Below are positions 44,236 through 56,373 of a stretch of 64,000 nt of DNA, one piece after another (the first letter of the stretch is position 1; each line of letters starts with the position of its first letter). The stretch is from Guillardia theta CCMP2712 (lineage: Eukaryota; Cryptophyceae; Pyrenomonadales; Geminigeraceae). Below the pieces are notes generated by a model that was not told where the DNA came from, did not search any database, and saw only the letters and a list, made by a program, of their open reading frames with translations. The stretch is from positions 463,615 through 527,614 of the forward strand of contig NW_005434639.1 in assembly GCF_000315625.1 (NCBI RefSeq), read 5' to 3'. The translations under genes and the position numbers were made by a program.

Positions 44236-45839
44236 GCTCAGCCCACCCGTTCACCTTCTGCCGTGAACAGGCCTAGCTACGAGCTCTACCTCCTCTGATC
44301 TCGATCTGAACATCTCACCATGATGTGCATGTCGTCTGATAGTGTCCCTGTCCTCCATTGCCTTTCTTGCCAATTCAGCTGCTGTTCCTTTCTTTTCTGT
44401 TTCCCAAACTCCAGTCCCCTGTTGAAGTTATCTCAATAGATGCTTCTTACAACCTTGAAGACTGGTAGTCAATGATCAATTCTATCCGAATCTTTCTTTC
44501 TCTATAGGCTCTCATGACCTCTATCTATGTCTCTTCAAGTTCCGACGGCCGGCCATCGCTCAGCTGTCTCTACTGGGCCTCTACTATCATTGAAACCTGA
44601 CTCTGTGATATCTCACAATGACCGTGGAGGGAGCCACTATCAACGTAGAGCCCAGGGATACACATCTACTTACACTGACCAGGCATCATCATACGGAATG
44701 ACAGCACAACTTGCCAACTTCTCATCATGTGCGGACTGCTCTCAATCTCACTCTTTCTCTTTGCTGCCGGCGGCGCTACCCCGCCATCGTCTCACGGTAT
44801 ACTACCGTTTTTAATGTCATGGCAACCGGCGACCCGGGCCGGTACCACGGTCACGGTCACTGACCCGGCTGGTGGCCGGGCACTCTGATTTTTAACTTAA
44901 CTTTGAGTAAAGCCGGTACTGATCTTTAACTTAACTTTGAGTAAAGCCGGTACTGATCTTTAACTTAACTTTGAGTAAAGACGAGGACTCCCCAGGATTG
45001 CTCGCACTGATTTTTAACTTAACTTTGAGTAAAGAGGGACCCGGTCTCTTCTTACTACCAAGATGTCCGGGCCTCGGATTCTCCGACCGGGGCCCCCGGG
45101 CCGTCAGGACGGAGTACCGGCGGGACATACCCCGATTTTTTAGCAGTAGTATTGACTTCGGCAGTACCGGTACCTCCGACCGGAATTCCGGGGGGACCGT
45201 GAACCGTGAACATTCTTCGGAGCTCCGGGCCAGCGGAAGTGACTCATGGGACAGACAGCCTGTGCTGTAGCGGGGATTTTAACCGCAGTGCCCCTCCAAT
45301 AAATTTGAAATGTCACTTGAAATTTTCAAATATTTTTTTTATGAATATTTAGAATCTAGCAGGAAAGAACTGCCGCGGGAGTAGTCAATGTCACGTCCCT
45401 CTGATGAATGACCAGGTCACGTCCCCTCTATGACTACTGACTAGGTCACGACCCCTTGCCTTCATCAACTTTACAACAGTAAGAGGTCTAAAGGGCAGTT
45501 TAAAATGAAATGTAGGAGATCACTGGTACAAATAAAAACTATAACTATACATATTGGTACTAACAAAAGATCAACTCTATAAATGATACAAGGAAGGGGG
45601 AAAGTGTGGGGAGAAGGTGATGTAGGTGAAGAGGGAAAGGGCGGTGGTTGAGATCGAAGGAGGAACAAGAGCTTGAGAGGACATGAGATGCTTTCGGAGA
45701 CTTCAGTCTTTCGGAACAAGTTGGAGCGGAATTTGAAGTGAATTGAGAGGAGACTAGGGTTGGATTGGAAGGAGGGGAACGGGGAGGAAGGGGATGATCA
45801 AGGTCGAGACCTTCCGTGACTTGTTGTCTTGCAGGGAAG
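44236..45839. other. Intergenic region with dispersed-repeat sequence
   Basis: About 1.6 kb without a supportable gene. 44810-45250 is rich in CCGG and GGTACCGG-type sequence and carries four copies of the 22-bp TTTAACTTAACTTTGAGTAA-AG motif. 45290-45350 is A/T-rich. 45380-45470 has three GGTCACG-containing sentences (GTCACGTCCCCTC and variants). The part just before 45840 is probably the leader of the Dispatched-like gene. Confidence 0.5.
44891..45034 (+). repeat. Four copies of a 22-bp motif (TTTAACTTAACTTTGAGTAA + AG)
   Basis: Copies at 44891-44912, 44925-44946, 44959-44980 and 45013-45034. The first three are spaced exactly 34 bp and include CCGGTACTGATC between them. Single copies occur at 30578-30599 (reverse strand) and, interrupted by CGGCGG, at 51711-51736. 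Confidence 0.9.
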
Positions 45840-48800
45840 ATGGACAAGGAGAAAGAAGTCGATGGTGCCGATCAGACTAACCAAGATCATATGAAGGAAC
45901 CTGAAAGCTCCTTCTCCTCATCTGAGCAGCCTGTAGAGAAAAACTTCTTCACCGATGATGAGGGACGGCTTGTGTTTGTGAACCGAATAGTCCGATGCCC
46001 CTGTATCTCTCTTTTTCTAGCCATCATCCTCGCCCTAGGTGTTTCTATCATCGCCCTTGCGGTTGCCTTTGGAGGTTCGAACAAGAATCCCTTCACCGAC
46101 GATCAGGCCCAGTTCGCGTTGAACGACATCAGATCGATCAAGTACGATACTCTGCGACTCGCGTCAGAGGCGGTGTCGGCAGACAGGAACAAAGTGGTTG
46201 TTGCAAAGACGCCTCTCAAGACACAATCAACATCAGTCGGAATCTTCTACTGGATTTATGAAGCCAAGACAAGCCAGGGAATCTTTACCAAGGACGCGCT
46301 GATGGATATCTACAATGCAGAGACAGAGATCATGAACGACAATCTCTACAAGAACTACTGCCTTAGAGAATACGACAACACCACCGTGTACGAAGAGACC
46401 GAGTGCGCCCGTCCCCTGTCGGCTACCGTGATCTTCTTTGCGGAGAAGTGGGACTCGGTTCTCGTCAAGAATGTGACTGCGCGCCTGAAGGATTCGCGAC
46501 TGGCTGAGCTGTACAAGAGGATAGGTGACGTGCTTGCTGTCTGCTTGCCTGGTTGTCTGACGTCCTGGCAGCTCCTTGCCTTGAGTTTGGGATCAACTGC
46601 GCAATAGTGCTGAAAGATGTCTCATCCACGGACGAAGCCGAAGTCAGGAAGCTGTCCAATGACCTGACAAGCATCATGCGGTGGTGGAACGGGAAGAACA
46701 AGCAAGTTGTTGGAGATCCAAAGTGAACCACCTCTGCCTTATGCTCCTTCACCCCACTGACTTTGGACCTCATGCAGGGAGATCGCTGAGTTCTGCGCTC
46801 TTATCCGACAGTTCCCCACAAGATCTCCATTTGTCGATTTCTACTTCGATGCAAACTTCACTCTAGCAAACCCAACCAGCATGTACTCGCGCTCCCTCTA
46901 CCGCTTTGGAGGACCTCTCAAGGGCTACAAGTTGGTGGACGGTAAGGAGGGAGACGAGCAAGACAGTGGTATACACGTGCGATCCAGGACCTGCTCATCT
47001 GACTTGCGTGCCAGAGCTGAAGAAGTGGATCATCGACAATCATCTCAAGTCGATCGACAAGGCGACTAGCTCGGGCTACAGCAAATTTGTGAATGTCTTC
47101 TACTTTATGTCAGCTCTGATCTTCGATGTCTTGATCCGGATCATCCTCTATGATGCCATGAACGCGATCATCAGCATTCTCCTCGTCTTCTTCTACATCT
47201 GGTACATGGTGGGTTCAGGCTTTCTCGCGGTCATCGGCATGGTGGAGATTCTCCTCAGTCTCCCGACCGCCTGGTTCTTCGTGAGATGCATCTTCCAGAT
47301 CAAATACTTCGGAGGGTTGAACATGCTCTGCATCTTCATCGTGTGTGCGATCGGGGCCGATGACATCTTCGTCTTCATGGACGCATACAACCAGTCCAAG
47401 GTGAAGGGGCGACATGTCAACAAGGACATGGCCACGAGGATGAGCTGGGTGTACAGGAAGTCCGGTCTCGCCATGCTCATCACGTCTGCCACCACTTGTG
47501 CTGCCTTCCTCTGCTGCCTCTCCTCCCCCATCGCAGGCACTCAGAGCTTCGGCATTTTCGCTGCTTTTGTTATCCTGGCTGACTATCTCTATGTTATGAG
47601 CATGTGAGTTTGTCTGCTCGCAGCGTGTCTTGTCCTGATGTCTCCTCGCAGTTTTTGCACAGCTGTCGTCGTCTATCATGATTACTTCGAGAAGCCGCCC
47701 TTGTGCCAGTTGCCGGGATGCTGCGGATGTTGCGTCAAGGATTGCTCGAGGATCGAGACGAGCTCGACTGTGCTTGCTCGGCAGAACAGCCACGAGGACG
47801 GAAGGGAGTCGGAAGCCGAGGACAAGATCACAGTCTTCTTCTCCACCACCTTCGCCAACCTCATCCTGGACTACAGGTCAAGGATCGCCATCGCTCTTGT
47901 CCTGATCGGCTGGCTGATCCCAGCGGTGATCTACACGACCAAGTTGACCCCCACGACCAAGACGGAGCAGTTCCTGAAGGACAGCCATCCCCTGCAGAAG
48001 TCCATCACCATCCTAAACGAGAAGTTTCCTACCTCTACGCAAGACCGCGGGTTGGACGTGTTCTACGCGTGGGGGCTGGAAGACATCAGCAGGAGTGGAG
48101 TGAACCAGCTGCTCGACGACAAGTTCCTGGGAGAAGCGAAGTTCGCTCCCTCGTGGACGTTCACCCCCGCATGCCAGCAGAAGATCTTCGAGGTCTGCCA
48201 GCGTGTCTTGCAGTCACAGGACCTGAGCGACCTGATCAAGCTCAAGGACGATGGCACCCCGTCTCACCGCTGCTTCCTCTATGAGTGGAAGGATGTGATA
48301 GACAAGGAGGGCTGGAAGAACTCGCAGGGATGGGTGGACACAAATCAGGTGGACGAGAAGATGCAGAAGTTCCTGGCGATGCCTACGAAGAAGTCGAAGA
48401 GCAACCAGCTAGTGCTGGACTACTACAACGAGCTGGGAGCTGATCAGCTCGGGTTCGACGGGAAGAAGCTCAAGTATGTGGCCATCTCCGTGGAAGCGAA
48501 GCACCTGGACCGATGGAACAACCCGTCTGAAGCCTATACGCGCAAATACTACGACTGGTTCAACAATCTCGGGGACGAGTTCAACAAGATAGCTGAGGCT
48601 GAGTGCGGGAAGGTGACAATGACGGACATGGACCAGAAGTTCATCTTCATGAACAACCAGATGATCTACCGCACGTCAGCCATCCAAGGAGCAGGCATCG
48701 GAGTTGTCATAGCCTTCGGCGTGCTGGTCCTAGCTACCCGATCTCTCCTCATCTCCGTGCTGTCCTGCTTGTCGATCCTCGCGACTATCGTCTCCGTGAT

Positions 48801-49371
48801 CGGCCTGACAACAATGATGGGATGGCAGCTCGGAACGATTCAGGCGATTCTCTTCTCTATCCTGGCAGGCTTCAGTGTGGACTACGTCGTGCACTTGGCG
48901 CATTCCTATGCCACCTGCAGCGGGACAAGAGAGGAGCGCATTCGAAAGGCCTTCGCAGAGATGGGTTCTCCTGTGCTGAGCGGTGTTTTTCTTCACCTGT
49001 GCTCACCGTGCCATCGCTGATCCGAGAAACTTTACAGGCATGCTCACGTCAGTCCTGGCCTCCATCCCCCTCTTCCTCTGCCAAGTCGGTGAGTGAAGCC
49101 CATTCCTCTCTTCCTCCCCTTTCTCAACCCTCCTGCAGTCTTCTTCTCAGTCTTCGGCACCTTCCTGTGCTTCACCATCCTCTTCTCCTGGATTTTCGCC
49201 AACTTTGGGTTCATGTGAGTGCTCTGTCCTGCCGCTCCTCCTCGGCTCACGACCCTCCTCTCCTGCAGGAGCATCATGGCGACCATCGGGCCGCAGACTA
49301 CGGACAAGAAGGAAGAATCGACGACAGACTTGGACAGAGGATCCAACTATCCGGTCACCACTAGTGCTTGA
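45840..49371 (+). CDS. Dispatched/Patched-like RND-family membrane permease
   Basis: A large polytopic protein. A cytoplasmic acidic N-terminus is followed by TM1 (ISLFLAIILALGVSIIALAV), a luminal domain (about 46080-47050) and a sterol-sensing-like TM bundle with the RND proton-relay motif GADDIFVFMDAY in TM4. Next come a Cys-rich loop (QLPGCCGCCVKDC), TM7 (IAIALVLIGWLIPAVIY), a second luminal domain and TM8-12, with GFSVDYVVHLAHSY in TM10. The last exons give MLTSVLASIPLFLCQV, VFFSVFGTFLCFTILFSWI and a tail ending at 49369-49371. Paired luminal domains and TM Asp motifs fit the Dispatched/Patched/NPC1 group, with closest feel to Dispatched. The substrate (a lipid or lipidated protein) is unknown. 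Short introns at about 46525-46570, 46725-46780, 46942-47010, 47604-47651 and 48990-49035. Confidence 0.85.
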
Positions 49372-49673
49372 TTGCGTCTTGAGCTGTTTGAGCTCCCCAC
49401 GTCATCAAGTGAACGTCGAGGTACAGGTTCCCGTCGGAGAGCCCCAGGAGTTTTGAGAAGCCTCGACGAAGCAGCTGTGGGGAGCCGGAGTTTGAGTGTA
49501 ACTCAACCATCGAGTCTTGCGGTTGAGATGAAATGCTGTAATTTTTTGTTTGAATACTTTACAATGAAAACGACACCTGTTAACTGACCAAGTCAAGCAA
49601 TGCTGGTGTTGACATGTAAGGAAAGTAATAAGTCATATCGTTTATTCTAGTGTTAATGTTCTCTACTACTCAT

Positions 49674-49861
49674 TTACTTCTTTGTGGCCTTCTTGGCGTC
49701 CTTGTGAGCAGCCGGCTTGTGCTTCTTGTCCGCCAACTTCTTCTCTGCGTTGTGCTTCTGCTCGTGCTTGCTCTTGAGGAATTCAAACTGGTAAACGAAG
49801 TCAGCACCCCAAAGTCACGATGGTAAAGCATGTCCCCCCAGCTTTCATAATAGCATCTGAA
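49674..49861 (-). CDS. C-terminal exon(s) of a Lys-rich small protein
   Basis: The last exon codes FEFLKSKHEQKHNAEKKLA then DKKHKPAAHKDAKKATKK and a stop at 49674-49676, a clear Lys/His/Ala-rich coding bias ending beside the Dispatched-like gene's 3' end. An acceptor (TTTACCAG) precedes Phe. Upstream, a frame with IMKAGGTCFTI could join through an intron of only about 31 nt. Where the gene begins is not clear. Family unknown; it resembles basic tails of ribosomal or chromatin proteins. Confidence 0.4.
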
Positions 49862-51850
49862 AGAAAGGAAGACGTTTTTGATTCTTTATGTAGGAAGCAT
49901 GACAGATCAGTGAGTGTCTTCTTTGTGGAGTAGATACCAGAAAGCAAGCAGCAATGCATGACAGACTTTGTTATGCGTATGGTTTCTGCATTCGAGACAC
50001 GCTCTTATAATTGATCATATGCTATCGAACGATACAACAATGCACACCCATGTCCTTCGTCCTCCTCCTCCTCCTTTCTTACCATGGATGCTGAGGAGCG
50101 CTGTGCTACGATTACGAATCCCCTGGTTTTATAATACTGTTTCGGTTCCCAAAAAAAAAATAACCCCCACCCCCTAAATAACCACCCTAAATGCATCATG
50201 ACCCCCATACCCCATGGTTCAAATGACCCCACCCATATATTGATGTCATAATTGGTGTTTCTGGAAATAAGTAGGTGGGGTGGTGATATGAGGGGTTCAT
50301 CTTCCCCAATCGGAGTACCTAACTCATGTATAGCCACTCCTGAATTGATGACCCACCCTGACACATCACCTCAATTCGTACAACCGGGTACATTTACTGC
50401 AAATATACCGGTATTCTATCAATATTTATATTGATACCCCTACAAGAATAGACCCCACCTCGTGAATGGACACGACTCTTCACCAAAGGTCGTGTCGACC
50501 CATTGAAGCACCCGATGACCCCTGGTTGGTCATATGGACCCCTTCGAAGTCAGCACCAAGGTCAACATACAGGGGTACAGAACTGCTACAACCCTACCCC
50601 CACCCATTATTTACAACCACCCCTTGTTGCGGCATTCCTCAAAAGAACTTCGTTTCGATCGTGAGGAAAAACGAAATTAATTGAAAAAGTTTTGAAAGTT
50701 TCCAACTGCCAAGTTTTGAAACTTCACTGCGTACAAACTTCCGAGGCTTCCGAACTTCAAGTTCGGAAGTTGAACCGGCGGCCCGGCCCGGCCGGGCGCC
50801 GCCGCAGCCGGCCCGCCCGGCCGCCATTCCGAAGGCCGCGGGCCGGGGCCCGGGACTCGCCGTGAGTCTCGGTACGGTACCGGGTGTCACTGTGCCACTG
50901 AGTGAGTCCGGGCCATGGAGCGGTTCAGTGCCACTTGAACACGGAAGCTACGGTAGTACCCGACGGACTGAATGACGGAATACAAGTTTGTTGGACTTGT
51001 ACTAGTCCAAAGTCACGCAGACATCACATCGACCTCAGTTGTAACAAGACAGTTTTTGCTCAAGACCGAGTTTAATGCACACAAAAACAGAATTGAGGAG
51101 CACTTGAGAGATAGACTGTATGCTAGGATGTGAAACCCAAGCATCCAGACATGAGAGGACCTTAACAAGACGGCTAGGAAGGTCCCCTCTTCATCCCATG
51201 TACTACATGCCGCCTCGCCACGTAAGTCGTCTTGGTTTACAGGAGAGTTTTTGTTAACTCGGCGCTATCTGACTGGCACGGCTGGCATACGTTCCATCAC
51301 TGAAAGGCTGGCATACGTTCCATCCTCTCCGAGGCTCGTAGGGAAGAGAACCCCGGCGTCCTCGGCCAGTTGCATCCACAAGACTCACCGGTCCTCTTCA
51401 GCTTGTAGACCCGGCACCACGGGGACACGGTTCCTGCAACAAAGACCTCAGGCCCAAAGGGGTCCTTTTCAGCAGATCACACCGGCTGGCATACGTTCCA
51501 TCCTCTCCGAGGCTCGTAGGGAAGAGAACCCCGGCGTCCTCGGCGGACTCGGTGTCACCGAGTCCTCGCCGGCGGCCGCGGCGCCCGGCCCAGAGCACCG
51601 CGGCGGCACTGAGCCCCGGGAGTCACGGTCGGAGCGCTCGCCAGCCTGGCAGTGACCGTACTGAGTCGGCGTCTGATCGGCCACGGTTCAACACGGTCAC
51701 CGGGCTGATTTTTAACTTAACTTTCGGCGGAGTAAAGAAGGCCCGGTTGATCGGATAGTAAAGTTTAAATCTGCGGCCGGGGCCCGGAGGCCGGCGCGGC
51801 CGCGAGACTCAACACAACCGTAGGTAGTGTAGTGCGAAACCTGGAGCGCA
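49862..51850. other. Repeat-rich intergenic region
   Basis: About 2 kb without a supported gene. 50150-50640 is full of ACCCC runs (ACCCCCACCCC, CCCACCC). 50690-50780 contains a short inverted arrangement of GAAACTTC/GAAGTTTG-like words. 50765-50880 is an extreme G+C stretch (GGCCCGGCCCGGCCGGGC). 51280-51545 has a 61-bp direct repeat, and 51711-51736 the interrupted 22-bp motif. The last 100 bp are probably promoter and leader of the next gene. Confidence 0.5.
51306..51544 (+). repeat. 61-bp direct repeat, two full copies and one partial
   Basis: GGCTGGCATACGTTCCATCC ... GGCGTCCTCGGC occurs at 51306-51366 and identically at 51484-51544. A 19-bp partial copy (GGCTGGCATACGTTCCATC) lies at 51280-51298. 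The spacing of the two full copies is 178 bp. Confidence 0.9.
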
Positions 51851-53369
51851 ATGCTCTATTCTCGGCATAATGCGGAGGGCAACGGCGGAAGGAAGCTGCT
51901 GCTACTTTTTGCCGCCTTGCTCCTCATGACGGCTGTACTGACAGTCTCCTTGTATATCTCAGATCCATCCTCCTCCTCCTCCTCCTCCTCCATCTCCTCC
52001 ATCTCCTCTTCCGCTACTTTTTCCCTCCTTCAGAAAAACCTTTGGGATTCGCGCGCAGGCCTTCATGTGCTGCTGAAAGCAGTCACGGCAGCCAAGGCCA
52101 TCCTCATGCAGATGCGAACTGAGAGGGAAGGCAAACCCCTATCAAGAAACGCAACGGTCGCAGGCTTCAAAGCAGACCAGCAGACCAGCAAGAATGTAAC
52201 GCATGAACTCAGCGCAAAACTGGACAGGCATGGCAGTTTTTTTCATTGCCGTACCAACCCCCCATTCTGATCTTCTTCCCTTTGCAGGACCGCCAAGCTG
52301 AATAAATCGAATGCCAAGAAGAAGAGCATTGCGGTGTTGGGGCAAAGACGCCAAGAGCAAGTGCAGTCCTTGCTAGCAGAAGAGCGAGCAATTCGGGCGG
52401 AGAAGCAGGGTCTCAACGCAGAACTGGCGCGCATCCACCTGAAGTTGAAAGCGCTGGTAGACAGTGGAGACAAGAATTTGCAGCCGGTGGCCATGCACTC
52501 TCAGAGCGAGGGCGGCAAGGAGGACTCCCAGCGACCTGCGAACTTTGTTCTGACTATGGGAACCCATGGCTCGCAGCTCGTGGACTCGAGGCCGATTTCA
52601 TCTTCTGATGTTGACATGTATGTTTGGATCATGATCAAATTTTGATCTGAATGCGTTTGTAGCACTGGAACCGCTCCGTACTGGGCTGTCGACGTGCCTG
52701 GGAAGCAACAGAGGGAAGCAGAACTTGAGGGGAAGGATAGTCTGTTGAACAGAATCTCGCCGGAGCTCAGGAAGAATTTCCGACAGAGGATGATCGATCT
52801 ACTAGCTGAGAGAGCAAAGAGCCACAAGAGTGACTCGGTTGATCATGCAGCAGCCTCGACTCGCTCGCGTGACTTTAGTTGTGGCAGGCTGCGTTGAACC
52901 AGCTCGCTGCGAGCATGAAGCGGATCTCTTCTCATTCTGCTTCCCCAGCAAGGATCTTAGAAGGGTATGAACTGAAGATTGTCTTGTGAAAGCTCGTTTG
53001 ACTCTCCTTGCCACCGAAGGTCGAAGCACCATATGTGGTCTGGTTACGGCAAAGTACCGCCATGGGACCAGAAATCGTTCTCAAAGCAACAGGTGAACGT
53101 CAAGAGTGCCTGGGATCTTGTTCGCCGTCATTGTCGATGTGCTTGTTGCGAATGCTCTGCTTGCATGAGTCAGGTTGTCTGAGGACAAGGCTGACTTGAT
53201 CCCATTGAAGGTGCTAGAGACAACCGCCGACAATTCCGCCGATGCGTCGAGCGATCCTCTGAACGCGAACGATTTCTACAATCGAGAGATGAAAGAGGAT
53301 GTCGAGCGCAAGGAGCACTCGTTCCATGCCTTCGAGAAGTCTCTGCATTACAACTCCAACCTCTATTAA
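51851..53369 (+). CDS. Type II membrane protein with coiled coil
   Basis: The N-terminus MLYSRHNAEGNGGRK is followed by a TM helix (LLLLFAALLLMTAVLTVSLY), a Ser run and an extramembrane part. The first intron (52228-52287) must start with GC, not GT, to keep frame: KLDR then TAKLNKSNAKKKS. A long coiled coil follows (EQVQSLLAEERAIRAEKQGL, AELARIHLKLKAL), then ITGTAPYWAVDVPGKQQ, ISPELRKNFRQRMIDLLAE, ALNQLAASMKRISSHS, VEAPYVVWLRQSTAMG and a last exon ending HAFEKSLHYNSNLY at 53369. Positive-inside charge suggests N-in, C-lumenal. Family not recognised. Confidence 0.65.
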
Positions 53370-53906
53370 TCTCCGAGGCATCACTTTCTTGTGTGATTTC
53401 TGTTTTATTTGTAAATAGTACACTCATGAACTTCGGAACTCAAGGCCAGCAGTCAAATCCTCGGACAACTTCGCGGCTGTTAGCCTGCCTTCCACACTGG
53501 GCCGCGGCTCAGTTATATATCACTATAGTACAAACGGTAAGTAACGGCCGCAACATCGTGTAGAGGTCAATAGTTTTGAAAGGCGGCGGGAGCAGGAGCA
53601 TGCAGGAATCCGTAGAGGGTACGGGGAACAATGAAGGGAGAAGGGGAGGGAAAGGGGTGGGGGGGGTGGGGGGGTTTGATGATGAGAGGGTGAGAGAGAG
53701 GGAGGAGGAAGACCTGAAGGAAGAAGAGGAAGGGCGCTAGCGAACTTCGGAGGAGAGGAGGTGAGTGCGAGGTACAGAGGGGGTTGAAGATTGAGAGGTG
53801 GGAGAACGGACTTGAAGTTTCTTTTAGAGAGATTCAATCCATTGTTTCCTTGCCAAGGTAACAACTGGTCATCTGACGTTGGGCTTCAGTGCCCGAAGCT
53901 ACCGCC
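53370..53906. other. Intergenic region
   Basis: No gene supported. Contains a purine-rich stretch (53630-53790) with a GGGGTGGGGGGGGTGGGGGG run at 53655-53675. The start of the next gene is at its right edge. Confidence 0.5.
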
Positions 53907-56195
53907 ATGAACGATGCTTGCTTCCCCGTCAACGATGGCACGTTGATGGGACCAGACCTTCTCAACAACCGCCTGCTCCTCAGGGTCCATCTCAGGGAAT
54001 CTTCACATTCGGAAACGTTTGCGGTCAACGCCGATCACTTCCGGGGTGAGGACATGCAAAGGCTGGTGAACATCCTCTGTGAGCAGATGAAGATACCTCG
54101 AGAGGAGGCGTCAACCTATGCACTGCAGATCAGCGATGGGGTTAGCCCTGATGTGTGAAAGCCACGAGAACGTGATGGTTGTGTTCCAGACCAACAAGGT
54201 GGTTGAGAGCTTTGAGCTGATTGAAGACATGATGGAGCTTGACCTCGTCAAATGTCTTCTCTTCTTCTCTCTCTGCGCCGAATCACCCTAACCAGACAAT
54301 CAGGTTATCGTCAAGATGGCCTGTTTGCTTCGCACGTGCAGAAACCTGAACACAATGGTCTGAGCGTGGACCGAGTAGATGAGGAAAGTGAGGCAGATCT
54401 GAGCGATCCAACAAGCACCAGCAACGACGTCGCGAGCAGGCGGCAAATCTTGCTCGACACGGGTTTGAAGGAAAGACAAGGCGGAATGAGATGGTGTCCT
54501 TGTCACAATGCCCAGCAGGTTAGGGACATTTCAGATCGTTTCAACCAGATGCTCATGGCGGAGACGGACGAGCTGCGTCTACAGCTGGATATCGTTCAAG
54601 CTTCCGTGCAAGCCCGGGTCTGATCCGCACCTTAACCGACGTGCGGGCTGAAGCTGATAGCAGGTGGAGACTGAAACTCGCCGGATACTGGCTGAGCTTC
54701 TGGAAGAGGACGAGGTTGTTTCGCTGTTGGTGTGTGTGCGTGCTGATGGGTTCGTTTGAAGCACCTGCAACATGGCATCGTTGAAAGGTACCTGACGCGT
54801 AACGCTTGTGCCCGCGTTCATGGCTTGTGCCAGGGAAGGAGCGAAACCGGGGCCTCACCGCAACATGTCGGAGAGAGACGGGGGAAAGGACATGGTAGTT
54901 CAAGGAAGTAGCTGGTGTATGCGGTATTGAACATGTTGGTAGGAGATTTGGCTCTACCAGTTGGTCATGCCAGTCATCAAGGTTCTGGGGCGGGCATCTT
55001 ACCGTTGCAATCTCAACCGTTGCAGATGGAGATGGACAACATCAAGGAGAGGCTCTGGACTCTTGCCAACCGTGACTTCGAGATGACGAGCAGTGTAGAG
55101 AGAGGCTCAGGTTACCGCAGCTGTTCTGAAACCCAACCTGTCCGAGAAGAAAGTCCCGTGTGAATTCTGGCGTTTTGCAGAAATCAGGAAGTCCCACGTG
55201 ACGACACCGAAAACGCCGCGGCAGACTGTCTTGCCCAAGAGCTTTCCTCACAGCAGGTGCCTTTGATCGACTACTTCTGTCTCTTGATCCATCCCAGACT
55301 CGGAGGCGAAGACACTGCGATGTCACGGTCCCCCCTTCTCTGTATCCTTCCCTTGCCTGCTAGATACCCTTGGTGACTGCCTTTGGCAGCTGCTGGGACC
55401 GAAGGCTGTCAAACGAGCGGTTCTTTCCTTGTTTGGTTGGCTTACGTCCTTATCTCCTCCCCTTCGCAGGTGAAGGAATTCTCAGCTGGGCCAAGAGCTT
55501 GAGGATCAGGACCCCGAGGGCGGAGCATCACAGATCGCCGAGGCGACTGTTCGATTCCCGCGGGGATGCAACCCAAGACAGCCTGAGAGGGTCCAAGAGC
55601 AGAAGCTCGTCGGGATTGGAGCGAGTGCGAAGGAGTGTCGCAGGTAGGAGGGATGGAAGAGGGACTGACGCCTGACGACTGGTTGCCTGCAGAGCCCTCG
55701 ATAGAGGAAATGCACAGGAGGGAGGACGGATGGAAAACTCCAGATCGGTAGGTCTGCGATTGGGCCGGCGAAGTTGGCTGACCACTCTGCCTGCAGGAGA
55801 TCGCAACAGAACGCCACTGACCAGGAGAACTGTAACCTAACTTCTCTGTGCTCGCTCAAGTTCACCCTTGTCAAAGTTTCCGCCAACTGGAGGGTGATCG
55901 ACTCGGAAGAAGCAGCGCGCAAGCAGAATCTGGAAGACGTTGTGGCGATCCTGCACATAGATCCTGACTATGCACAGCACATGCCCGGGTGCGCATTTCT
56001 AGCTAGTCTTCCTTGTCACTGACTTGTCTTGGAAGCCCCATGAGGGAGAGAGCTCTGAGCCTCCTTAGGAAATCCCTTCCAGAAAACGTCACGATGACTC
56101 CTCACGTCCGATGGATTTCTGTGCTTCTTGTACTGATTGCTGTTTGTGACAGACTACACACGCACTTTTTACCGCAACTCTTCGATCGTAACTAA
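53907..56195 (+). CDS. Coiled-coil protein with a possible ubiquitin-fold N-terminus
   Basis: The start ATG at 53907 gives MNDACFPVNDGTLMGPDLL, then RLLLRVHLRESSHSETFAV and MQRLVNILCEQMKIPREEA. Continuing over an intron at about 54145-54189 to TNKVVESFELIEDMMELDL, this beta/alpha pattern is loosely like the ubiquitin-like N-terminal domains of scaffold proteins (tentative). Later exons are helical: ISDRFNQMLMAETDELRLQL, VETETRRILAELLEEDE and MEMDNIKERLWTLANRDFEM. They continue with SIEEMHRREDGWKT and VIDSEEAARKQNLEDVVAIL and end with PMRERALSLLRKSLPENVT. A hydrophobic end (ISVLLVLIAVCDRL) stops at 56195. No family assigned; exon joins in the middle are tentative. Confidence 0.5.
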
Positions 56196-56373
56196 TTCAA
56201 GTATGTTACAATGAAATGGGCCTGATAATACAATGATTTGTTGAATTTGCAGACAACATTGTGTTGATATTCACATAACAGTCGCTGCAAAGAGCGACCG
56301 CTGCGAAAAGAAGGGAGCTTCTGTCTGTACAGTCCCTACCATCGGTGCTGGAGCAAAGTCACATTGCATAACG

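Noticed and set aside
45471-45847. Minus-strand hydrophobic ORFs before the Dispatched-like gene
   Set aside because: Short, pyrimidine-biased, with no splice support; probably leader or intergenic DNA.
50150-50640. Telomere-like ACCCC-rich sequence
   Set aside because: The runs are irregular with no constant unit, and similar C-runs occur in several other intergenic regions; no sign of an interstitial telomere.
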